From Bacteroidales bacterium (GTDB lineage Bacteria > Bacteroidota > Bacteroidia > Bacteroidales > VadinHA17), in NCBI GenBank assembly GCA_025455505.1, contig JALOMK010000176.1:1-5421 (forward strand): a DNA stretch of 5,421 nt, in the 5' to 3' direction. The translations under genes and the position numbers were made by a program. The notes beneath the pieces were generated by a model. It was not told where the DNA came from and did not search any database. It saw nothing but the letters and a program-made list of their open reading frames with translations. Every line of letters starts with the position of its first letter. The first letter of the stretch is position 1. Shown in pieces: positions 1 through 5,421 of this stretch.

Positions 1-493
1 TCCTGTGTTTCCCGTCGCAGAATGGCTGATGGTCACTTGCCCCGCAACGGCATATAGACAGGATCCCGTCTTCCATCACCTTTGTCACTCCGTTGTAAGT
101 GTATTTGAAATTACCCTTGAAAACAACAGGTCCGTCTATCATGACCTTCACCGATACGGGAGGCGCTTCCGCCCCGCTGTCGGGCAGGCTTGCAAGCTCC
201 GGCCTCCTGAATTTGACGTGGTTGAGCTGGTCGTTATCGACATTTTCATTTTTTGCCTCATCGTTCCACTTCCATGACAGTGCTTCGGTAGGACAAAGGT
301 TCACGACCTCTATTATCTTGTCGGTGGTTGCGCCTTTCATGTCAACCCACGGCCTCCTGCTTGGATCAAATACCTCTATCAGCTCGCGATAGCAGTATGA
401 GGCGTGGATGCACGCCGACGGCTTCCAGAATACTGTTATGTCATCATTGCGGTATCGCTTGCCTCCTGAAAACTTCTTTTCGTCTTTCTCCAT
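1..493 (-). CDS. Fer4_19 (4Fe-4S) + CDGSH iron-sulfur domain fusion protein, 3' end cut by window edge
   Basis: I translated the minus strand from the ATG at 491-493; 164 residues are visible and the C-terminus lies beyond the left edge. Residues about 12-76 match the Fer4_19/YjdI type of 4Fe-4S domain: the stretch ITVFWKPSACIHASYC carries C28 and C34, followed by EVFDPSRRPW and then NLCPTEALSW with C67. Residues about 113-163 form a CDGSH (mitoNEET-like) domain. Its CRCGASDHQPFCDGKH motif gives the 3-Cys/1-His 2Fe-2S ligand set C148, C150, C159 and H163. The family is known to bind redox-active Fe-S clusters; the physiological partner is not known, and a soluble cytoplasmic electron-transfer or cluster-handling role is inference, supported by the lack of a signal peptide or membrane segment. 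The start is firm because an in-frame TGA lies a few codons upstream with no other start after it; an AGGA sits directly against the ATG, too close to be a normal Shine-Dalgarno. The gene is divergent from the histidine kinase at 608 and shares its promoter region. Confidence 0.9.
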   Translation of the reverse strand, partial: MEKDEKKFSGGKRYRNDDITVFWKPSACIHASYCYRELIEVFDPSRRPWVDMKGATTDKIIEVVNLCPTEALSWKWNDEAKNENVDNDQLNHVKFRRPELASLPDSGAEAPPVSVKVMIDGPVVFKGNFKYTYNGVTKVMEDGILSICRCGASDHQPFCDGKHR

Positions 494-522
494 TCCTGAT
501 ATCCGTTTATCGTCTTTTCAAG

Positions 523-559
523 CTGTGCAAGTTAGCATTTTTATCAGTAAATTGCACAG
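523..559. promoter_or_regulatory. Inverted repeat in divergent promoter region, candidate operator
   Basis: The left arm CTGTGCAAGTTA (523-534) and the right arm TAAATTGCACAG (548-559) are reverse complements at 11 of 12 positions, with the outer 8 bases perfect. The 13-base spacer is AT-rich. The repeat lies between two divergent start codons (493 minus, 608 plus), so a transcription terminator is unlikely. Binding of a dimeric regulator to both arms is the simplest reading. Read outward, each arm gives TAA(A/C)TTGCACAG, which resembles but does not match the Bacteroidota -7 element TAnnTTTG, so the arms could also overlap the two outward promoters. I saw no convincing -33 element for either gene. 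The role is inferred; the repeat itself is seen. Confidence 0.45.
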
Positions 560-607
560 TCTCATAAAACGAAAGATGCAGGACTAAAGCTTCAGCCTGA
601 TGCGATT

Positions 608-2368
608 ATGATCAATTCTTCAATACCGGTTCTCCTGTCGGCTCAAGTGCAGCTTGTAATAATCGCTGGTACAACACTTGCTGTAATGTCAGCCTTTGCA
701 GGTCTTTATATTATAAGGACGATAAGGAAGTATAAGGCCGAGTTGCTGGGGAAGGAAAAAGAGTTGGCGGAGATGAATTCGAGACTCGAATCGGTTTCCG
801 CAAATCCGGTGCGGAAGGCTGCTGACATCAATATGGACCAGTCAGAATCGGAGCGCTTCTACCGCAGTCTTGTACAGTCTGCCGAGGATGGGATCTCATT
901 CTACGACCGCGACTGGAAACTGCGATATGCAAATGATGCCTTTTATTCGATGATTGGACTTACAAAGGAATCGTACGACAAAACCGAGCACTGGAACCTG
1001 ATACATCCCGATGACCGCGACTATGAGGCTAAGAGGGTGCAGGCCCTGCTTCAGAGCGGATTCCACGACAGCGAGCTGAGGCTATGGCACAGGGACGGGT
1101 ATTATGTTATTTTGTCGAGCCGTTCGGTAACCGTTAGAGACGATAAGGGCGAAATACTGGGCGCACTGAATATCTCACGTGACGTTACAAGGCTCAAGGA
1201 AGTACATGAGGCGCTTATTAAGGCAAACCTCGAGGTGGAGGCAAGCAACAAGCTCAAATCGAACTTCCTCGCCAATGTGTCGCACGAAATAAGGACCCCT
1301 CTCAACAGTATAGTGGGATTTTCAAACCTTCTCCTTGCCGACCGGCTCAGCGATGAGGAAAAGAATCAGTATATTGAGCAGATAACTTTCAACAGTGAGA
1401 AGCTGCTTCAGATTATCGGCGACATAATTGACCTTTCGCGCCTCGAAAGTTCACAGATCGAGATTGCCTATGAAGAGACTTCCCTGAGGCAGCTGGTAAA
1501 GGAGGTCTCCGACGAAACTGTAAGGAACATTGCACGCAGTACAAAAACGCTTAAGCTTGATGTCCTGAATTCAATACCCGGGGAGTATGACCTTATATTC
1601 ACTGACAGGACCTGGCTCAGGCGGGTACTTCTGCACCTCCTCGACAATGCAGTTAAGTTCACACTGACGGGAAGTATCGGGCTCAGCTGTAACAAGGATG
1701 CTGAAGCCCTCATTTTTTCTGTAAGGGACACAGGAATAGGTATCAACAGCGATTACCTTGAACATATTTTCAGGGGCTTCAGCCAGGAGATAGCAGGTCA
1801 CCATCGCCCCTTCGAGGGGCTGGGAGTAGGGCTGACCCTCGCCAGGGCCGTTGTGGAAAGACTTGGAGGCAAGATAACGGTGGAATCGCAGAAGGGAGTC
1901 GGGTCGGAATTCCGCATTCAGATACCATTCAGGCCGGCAGGCAGCATAAAGCATCGTTTCAGGGGCCAGGAACAGGATGCTGCTGAAACAGTAAGCTGGG
2001 CCTCAAGAAAATGCCTTATTGTTGACGACAACCGTGATGTACTTATATATCTCGACAGGATTCTAAGGGATACCGGCATCGTGGTTCTCCCCGCCCGTTC
2101 AGGGTTCGAGGCGCTTGATATCATGAGGGAAAACAATGATATTGATGTAGTGCTGCTTGATATGCAGATGCCTGAGATGAACGGGATCGAGACTGCCAGG
2201 GAACTCAGGAAGATAAGGAAGGACATCCCTATTATTGCCCAGACGGCCTTTGTCTTCGAGGATGACAAGGACATTATTCTGGAAGCAGGCTGTGAAGCCT
2301 GTCTCATCAAACCCATACGAAAAGACCAGCTCATCGCTGTTATGTCGGAATACATCCGCGCGAAGTGA
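608..2368 (+). CDS. Membrane-anchored PAS-containing hybrid sensor histidine kinase
   Basis: This is a 586-aa hybrid two-component kinase. Residues about 14-36 are one hydrophobic segment followed by the basic RTIRKYK, so the protein is probably anchored in the inner membrane with everything else in the cytoplasm; there is no periplasmic sensor domain. A charged, probably coiled-coil linker (about 38-66) leads to a PAS domain (about 83-197, ending NISRDVTRLKE). HisKA follows with the phosphoacceptor H226 in NVSHEIRTPLNS. HATPase_c (about 333-443) has the N box with N347 (LLDNAVKF), the G1 box DTGIGI (374-379) and the G2 box GLGVGL (404-409). The C-terminal receiver (about 468-584) has D473/D474, phosphoacceptor D518 (VVLLDMQMPEMNG), T546 and K568. 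All catalytic residues are present, so it should autophosphorylate and pass phosphate to its own receiver. The PAS ligand and the downstream Hpt or response regulator are unknown; none is encoded nearby. The start at 608 is the only candidate after the in-frame TAA at 548-550. It is probably co-transcribed with priA. Confidence 0.95.
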   Translation: MINSSIPVLLSAQVQLVIIAGTTLAVMSAFAGLYIIRTIRKYKAELLGKEKELAEMNSRLESVSANPVRKAADINMDQSESERFYRSLVQSAEDGISFYDRDWKLRYANDAFYSMIGLTKESYDKTEHWNLIHPDDRDYEAKRVQALLQSGFHDSELRLWHRDGYYVILSSRSVTVRDDKGEILGALNISRDVTRLKEVHEALIKANLEVEASNKLKSNFLANVSHEIRTPLNSIVGFSNLLLADRLSDEEKNQYIEQITFNSEKLLQIIGDIIDLSRLESSQIEIAYEETSLRQLVKEVSDETVRNIARSTKTLKLDVLNSIPGEYDLIFTDRTWLRRVLLHLLDNAVKFTLTGSIGLSCNKDAEALIFSVRDTGIGINSDYLEHIFRGFSQEIAGHHRPFEGLGVGLTLARAVVERLGGKITVESQKGVGSEFRIQIPFRPAGSIKHRFRGQEQDAAETVSWASRKCLIVDDNRDVLIYLDRILRDTGIVVLPARSGFEALDIMRENNDIDVVLLDMQMPEMNGIETARELRKIRKDIPIIAQTAFVFEDDKDIILEAGCEACLIKPIRKDQLIAVMSEYIRAK

Positions 2369-2376
2369 TCCATAAA

Positions 2377-4629
2377 ATGGCCGAAACGCTCTATGCCGAT
2401 ATTATACTGCCGGTGGCAGTTATGGGGAGGTTCACCTACTCAGTGCCCGCCAGGTTCAGGGACCTCGTGGTCCCGGGAGCAAGCGTTCTTGTGAAATTCG
2501 GCAAAAAGAGCACCTATACCGGTGTTGTGGCAGCCATTCATACTAAAAGGCCGTCCTTCGAGACGATAAGGGATATTGAAGATGTCGTTGTGTCATCACC
2601 GCTCATTAATGAAAGGCAGCTCAGCCTTTGGAAGTGGATGTCGTCTTATTATCTCTGCGGCGAGGGCGAAGTAATGAAGGCTGCCCTTCCCTCGGGACTG
2701 AATTACGGTAGTTTCAGGCCACGCAGCGAGACATTCATTGCCCTTAGCCGCCCACATGATGATGAATCTCTGAACAGCATTCTCGACAGGCTGGCCAGGG
2801 CCCCGAAACAACAGGAACTGCTGGCAACTTATCTGAGGATGACGGGATATACTGCCGGGATGGAGCCCGTGCCTGTGAGGAAGGCTCATCTTCTTAAGGA
2901 AAGCGGCAGTTCGCCTGCCACTGCAGATGCCCTTGTCGCCAGGGGAGTGTTTGAAGTTAGCAGCAGGGAAGTGTCGCGGCTTGAACTTTCACAGCTTGAC
3001 TGTGAACCGCTGAAAATATTAAGCAAAGCCCAGGATGAGACCCTGCACAAGATCGGGACATTATTCCGGGAAAAGGATGTAGTTCTTCTTCACGGAATTA
3101 CTTCAAGCGGAAAGACGGAGATATATATCCATCTCATAGAGGAGCAGCTGAAGAAGGGGAAGCAGGTCCTGTACATGCTTCCCGAAATAGCCCTGACCAC
3201 ACAGATAATATTGAGGCTGAAGAGGCATTTCGGAGAGCTTACAGGGATTTACCATTCAAGGTTCAGTGAACCTGAGAAAGCTGAAATCTGGAAGCATGTA
3301 GCCGGAATGGGATACAGGTTAATACTCGGTGTAAGATCTTCGCTTTTCCTTCCTTTCAGTAACCTGGGTCTGATAATTGTCGATGAGGAGCACGACAGCT
3401 CCTACAAGCAGCACGACCCGGCACCCCGCTATCATGCACGCGATTCGGCAATAATGCTCGCCTCGATGCACGGTGCCCTTACGCTCCTGGGTTCTGCCTC
3501 ACCCTCAGTGGAGAGCTACAATAATGCAATAAGGGAAAAGTATGGACTGGCTGCTCTTTCCGAGAGGTACGGCCTGATAAAGCTTCCTGAAATAATTCTT
3601 GCCAACACAAGGGAAGCTTACAGGAAGAAACTCATGGTTTCTCATTTCACACCTGAACTCCTTGAGGCTGTCGATGATGCACTTGGCAGGGAGGAGCAGG
3701 TAATACTCTTCCGTAACCGGCGTGGCTTTTCACCATACATCGAGTGCTCCGATTGCGGATGGATACCTGTATGCATACAATGCTCCGTAAACCTTACATA
3801 TCATAAATCGGCAGGCCGGATGGTGTGCCACTATTGCGGTTATTCAACAGGTATGCCTCACAAATGCGGCAACTGCGGCTCAGCGGGAATTGTAACAAAA
3901 GGATACGGTACCGAAAAAATCGAGGATGAGATAAAGATTATTTTTCCTTCGGCAAGGGTGGCACGGATGGACCAGGATTCAACAAGGGGCAGGAATTCGT
4001 TCACGAGGATAATAAAGGCTTTTGAGGAGCGAAGGATAGACATACTGATAGGCACCCAGATGATTTCGAAGGGACTCGACTTCGAAAACCTTACGGTTGT
4101 CGGGATACTGAATGCAGACAATATGCTCAATTTCCCAGACTTCAGGGCACATGAAAGAAGCTTCCAGATGATGGAGCAGGTAAGCGGCAGGGCAGGGCGA
4201 AGACAGAAACAGGGAAGGGTGATAATCCAGACTTCCGACCCAGCGAACAGGATAATAAGACTGGTTCTCAGGCATGACTATGCAGGTCTTTTCAGGCTGC
4301 AGTCCGAAGAAAGGGAAGCCTTCAACTACCCTCCCTTCTGCAGGATGATAAGGATCACTCTTCGCCACAGGGATAAATCAATGCTTAACGACTTTGCCGC
4401 CGTTCTTGGCAATGACCTCAGGGCGATTTTCGGCAAAAGGGTGCTAGGTCCTGAATCACCTCTCATTGGACAGGTGCAGCTCTGGTACCTGAAAACAATA
4501 ATACTTAAGATTGAAAAAGATAAGCCTCCTGTGAGGGCCAAAGAGTTGCTGATGGAAGCCATAGAACGCCTTGAACATGCAAAGGGAGCTTCATCCCTGA
4601 GAATTTCGGTTGATGTTGACCCCTATTAA
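2377..4629 (+). CDS. priA: Primosomal protein N' (replication restart DNA helicase PriA)
   Basis: PriA is a 3'-5' superfamily 2 DNA helicase that recognises stalled forks and loads the replicative helicase away from the origin. From this ATG it has 750 aa, close to the usual length (about 730-820). The N-terminal 3'-binding domain (about 5-100) begins YADIILPVAVMGRFTYSVP. Helicase motifs follow: Walker A GITSSGKT (240-247), DEEH Walker B (336-339), GSASPS (372-377), GTQMISKGLDF (559-569) and QVSGRAGR (601-608). The zinc domain between the helicase lobes has all eight cysteines: C457, C460, C466, C469, C484, C487, C497, C500. The C-terminal domain ends ISVDVDPY, as is typical. I prefer the ATG at 2377, 8 bases after the kinase stop, because PriA proteins usually begin a few residues before the YADV/YADI motif. 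A GTG at 2365 in the same frame would add four residues and overlap the kinase stop codon (GTGA). No separate promoter is visible, so expression from the kinase promoter is likely. Confidence 0.97.
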   Translation: MAETLYADIILPVAVMGRFTYSVPARFRDLVVPGASVLVKFGKKSTYTGVVAAIHTKRPSFETIRDIEDVVVSSPLINERQLSLWKWMSSYYLCGEGEVMKAALPSGLNYGSFRPRSETFIALSRPHDDESLNSILDRLARAPKQQELLATYLRMTGYTAGMEPVPVRKAHLLKESGSSPATADALVARGVFEVSSREVSRLELSQLDCEPLKILSKAQDETLHKIGTLFREKDVVLLHGITSSGKTEIYIHLIEEQLKKGKQVLYMLPEIALTTQIILRLKRHFGELTGIYHSRFSEPEKAEIWKHVAGMGYRLILGVRSSLFLPFSNLGLIIVDEEHDSSYKQHDPAPRYHARDSAIMLASMHGALTLLGSASPSVESYNNAIREKYGLAALSERYGLIKLPEIILANTREAYRKKLMVSHFTPELLEAVDDALGREEQVILFRNRRGFSPYIECSDCGWIPVCIQCSVNLTYHKSAGRMVCHYCGYSTGMPHKCGNCGSAGIVTKGYGTEKIEDEIKIIFPSARVARMDQDSTRGRNSFTRIIKAFEERRIDILIGTQMISKGLDFENLTVVGILNADNMLNFPDFRAHERSFQMMEQVSGRAGRRQKQGRVIIQTSDPANRIIRLVLRHDYAGLFRLQSEEREAFNYPPFCRMIRITLRHRDKSMLNDFAAVLGNDLRAIFGKRVLGPESPLIGQVQLWYLKTIILKIEKDKPPVRAKELLMEAIERLEHAKGASSLRISVDVDPY

Positions 4630-4664
4630 GTCATTTTTTCAGGGATCTTAGCCGAAAACTCCTT

Positions 4665-4750
4665 GCCTGAATATCGATGCCGTTAGCGTTTCCCCGCAAT
4701 CCGAACTCATTTTCCGGATTCAGGCTCTTTCCTGCGCCTGGCTTCAGGCG
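4665..4750. repeat. Cluster of small overlapping inverted repeats downstream of priA
   Basis: The gap between priA and the next gene holds three short dyads. GCCTGAAT (4665-4672) pairs perfectly with ATTCAGGC (4718-4725). AATCCG (4698-4703) pairs with CGGATT (4715-4720). CGCCTG (4735-4740) pairs with CAGGCG (4745-4750) around a GCTT loop. Because ATTCAGGC shares bases with CGGATT and could also pair with GCCTG at 4736-4740, the structures exclude one another. They lie upstream of the likely promoter at 4770-4800, so in RNA they would belong to the 3' end of the priA transcript. No U-run follows the strongest hairpin, so a classical intrinsic terminator is not supported. They may stabilise or end the priA message, or be chance. 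Confidence 0.3.
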
Positions 4751-4769
4751 GGCTGACAAACCTTGGTTC

Positions 4770-4800
4770 TTTCCCGTCTTGCAAAAAGATTGTACTTTTG
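4770..4800 (+). promoter_or_regulatory. Bacteroidota-type promoter for the DUF6165-glycosyltransferase operon
   Basis: TACTTTTG at 4793-4800 matches the Bacteroidota -7 consensus TAnnTTTG at every fixed position. TTTC at 4770-4773 matches three of four bases of the -33 element TTTG, with the preferred 19-base spacer. The promoter ends 18 bases before the ATG at 4819, so transcription would start with a short AT-rich leader and no Shine-Dalgarno, as is common in this phylum. It is the clearest promoter in the window and supports both the taxonomic assignment and the start of a new transcription unit here. Confidence 0.65.
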
Positions 4801-4818
4801 ATTTATATTATCCTTAAC

Positions 4819-5190
4819 ATGAAGATAGAAGTCTCAAACGGTGAGATAATAGACAAGCTCACGATAATACAGATAAAGCTTGAAAGGATCAGCGACAAGG
4901 CCAAGCTTGAAAACCTTAAAAAGGAATTTGAGGTGCTGTCAGCTGCTTCAAGGGCAATACTGGGCACTGACGATCCGCTCTATAATGCCCTTTATGAAGT
5001 AAACAGCGAACTGTGGGACATCGAGGACAGGATCCGTGACCTTGAAAGGAATAAGGATTTCGGCAGTGAATTCATTGAAACCGCACGTGCCGTTTACTTC
5101 CGCAACGACAGGCGCTCAGAGATCAAGAGGGAGATCAATATAAAAACAGACTCGGGACTCATCGAGGAAAAATCGTACGAAAAATACTGA
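4819..5190 (+). CDS. DUF6165 family protein, function unknown
   Basis: This is a 123-aa, highly charged, mostly helical protein with no signal peptide, membrane segment or cysteine. I recognise the DUF6165 pattern from memory: the N-terminus MKIEVSNGEIIDKLTIIQIK, a middle NSELWDIEDRIRDLER (about 62-77), and the C-terminal segment ARAVYFRNDRRSEIKREIN (89-107) followed by EEKSY (116-120). No biochemical function is known to me for this family, and I see no catalytic motif. The helices at about 9-48 and 55-80 could form a small helical bundle or coiled coil. The start is set at the ATG at 4819 and not the in-frame TTG at 4798, because the TTG lies inside the predicted -7 promoter element and the family begins at MKIEVSNGEIIDKL. 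The stop is one base before the next start, so it is very likely co-translated with the glycosyltransferase; a supporting role in surface polysaccharide assembly is inference from that context. Confidence 0.85.
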   Translation: MKIEVSNGEIIDKLTIIQIKLERISDKAKLENLKKEFEVLSAASRAILGTDDPLYNALYEVNSELWDIEDRIRDLERNKDFGSEFIETARAVYFRNDRRSEIKREINIKTDSGLIEEKSYEKY

Positions 5191-5191
5191 T

Positions 5192-5421
5192 ATGAGGCTT
5201 CTTGTAATCAGATTGTCAGCAATGGGCGACGTTGCGCTTACGGTGCCGGTGCTTGCCGGCATGAGACAGCAATATCCTGATGCTGAGATAGTGATGCTTA
5301 CAAAGGAATCATTCAGGCCCTTTTTCAGGGGAGTTAAAGGTCTTAGCTTCTTCCATCCCGATCTTAAGAACAGGCATAGCGGCATCAGGGGAATATATGA
5401 ACTGTACCGCGATATCACAGC
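5192..5421 (+). CDS. Glycosyltransferase family 9 (heptosyltransferase-like), 3' end cut by window edge
   Basis: 76 full codons are visible. The start MRLLVIRLSAMGDVALTVPV is the characteristic N-terminus of GT9 enzymes (WaaC/WaaF/WaaQ type). The SAMGD loop after the first beta strand is a hallmark of the GT-B fold in this family, and the DAEIVMLTKESFRPFF stretch fits the second strand and following helix. GT9 members transfer heptose or related sugars from nucleotide-activated donors to LPS core or other surface glycans at the cytoplasmic face of the inner membrane. The donor and acceptor cannot be told from this fragment, because the C-terminal nucleotide-sugar domain lies outside the window. 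The ATG follows the DUF6165 stop by one base (TGA-T-ATG), which suggests translational coupling, and it shares the promoter at 4770-4800. Confidence 0.9.
   Translation, partial: MRLLVIRLSAMGDVALTVPVLAGMRQQYPDAEIVMLTKESFRPFFRGVKGLSFFHPDLKNRHSGIRGIYELYRDIT

Noticed and set aside
5..567. Overlapping plus-strand open frames across the left end
   Set aside because: They are antisense to the minus-strand Fe-S gene, whose protein has clear Fer4_19 and CDGSH motifs; the plus-strand translations resemble no family I know.
553..581. Sigma-70-like -35 TTGCAC ahead of the kinase gene
   Set aside because: No matching -10 box at the normal spacing, and the bases are already part of the inverted repeat; the phylum uses a different consensus.
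1571..2373. Long minus-strand open frames inside the kinase gene
   Set aside because: They run opposite to the HATPase and receiver coding sequence, are low-complexity Ser/Leu-rich translations, and have no recognisable domain.
3858..4562. Minus-strand open frames inside priA
   Set aside because: They are shadows of a gene with intact helicase and zinc motifs; no independent start signal or domain is seen.
4617..4639. TGAC...GTCA stem followed by six T as the priA terminator
   Set aside because: The stem is only four base pairs and includes the stop-codon region, too weak to call.
4593..4646. Inverted repeat ATCCCTGA / TCAGGGAT spanning the end of priA
   Set aside because: The left arm is coding sequence, the spacer is 38 bases and no U-tract follows, so chance is a sufficient explanation.
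4735..4750. GC-rich hairpin CGCCTG-GCTT-CAGGCG as an intrinsic terminator of priA
   Set aside because: It is followed by GGCTGACAAACC and not by a U-run, on either strand.
5116..5418. Minus-strand open frame over the DUF6165-GT9 junction
   Set aside because: The plus strand here has the well-supported GT9 N-terminus and the DUF6165 C-terminus; the antisense translation has no family features.

Overview
The window looks like ordinary chromosomal DNA from a member of the Bacteroidota. That placement is an inference. It rests on a good match to the Bacteroidota promoter (TAnnTTTG with a -33 element 19 bases upstream) before the gene at 4819, on start codons with little or no Shine-Dalgarno sequence and A-rich leaders, and on the style of the hybrid histidine kinase and PriA proteins. 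I see no mobile element, CRISPR array, tRNA or rRNA.

Left part (1-607): a minus-strand gene, cut by the left window edge, encodes a small iron-sulfur protein. It joins an N-terminal Fer4_19 (YjdI-type) 4Fe-4S domain to a C-terminal CDGSH (mitoNEET-type) domain. The gap of 114 bases that follows (494-607) is a divergent promoter region. It holds a near-perfect 12-base inverted repeat (523-534 / 548-559) built around CTGTGCAA/TTGCACAG, a candidate operator.

Centre (608-4629): two plus-strand genes are packed head to tail. The first is a membrane-anchored hybrid histidine kinase of 586 aa with the order TM, PAS, HisKA, HATPase, receiver. The second is priA, the primosomal DNA helicase (750 aa from the preferred ATG), with all eight zinc-binding cysteines and intact helicase motifs. 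They are 8 bases apart, or overlap by 4 if a GTG start is used, so they are probably co-transcribed. I see no obvious functional link between them.

Right part (4630-5421): after priA comes a gap of 189 bases with several small overlapping inverted repeats and then a Bacteroidota-type promoter. This drives a 123-aa protein that I place in the DUF6165 family (function unknown). Only one base later begins a glycosyltransferase family 9 (heptosyltransferase-like) gene, cut by the right edge. The pair looks like the start of a cell-surface polysaccharide or LPS operon.

I did not find a clear new system. The points most worth a second look are the palindrome between the Fe-S gene and the kinase, the tight DUF6165-GT9 pair, and two start-codon corrections.
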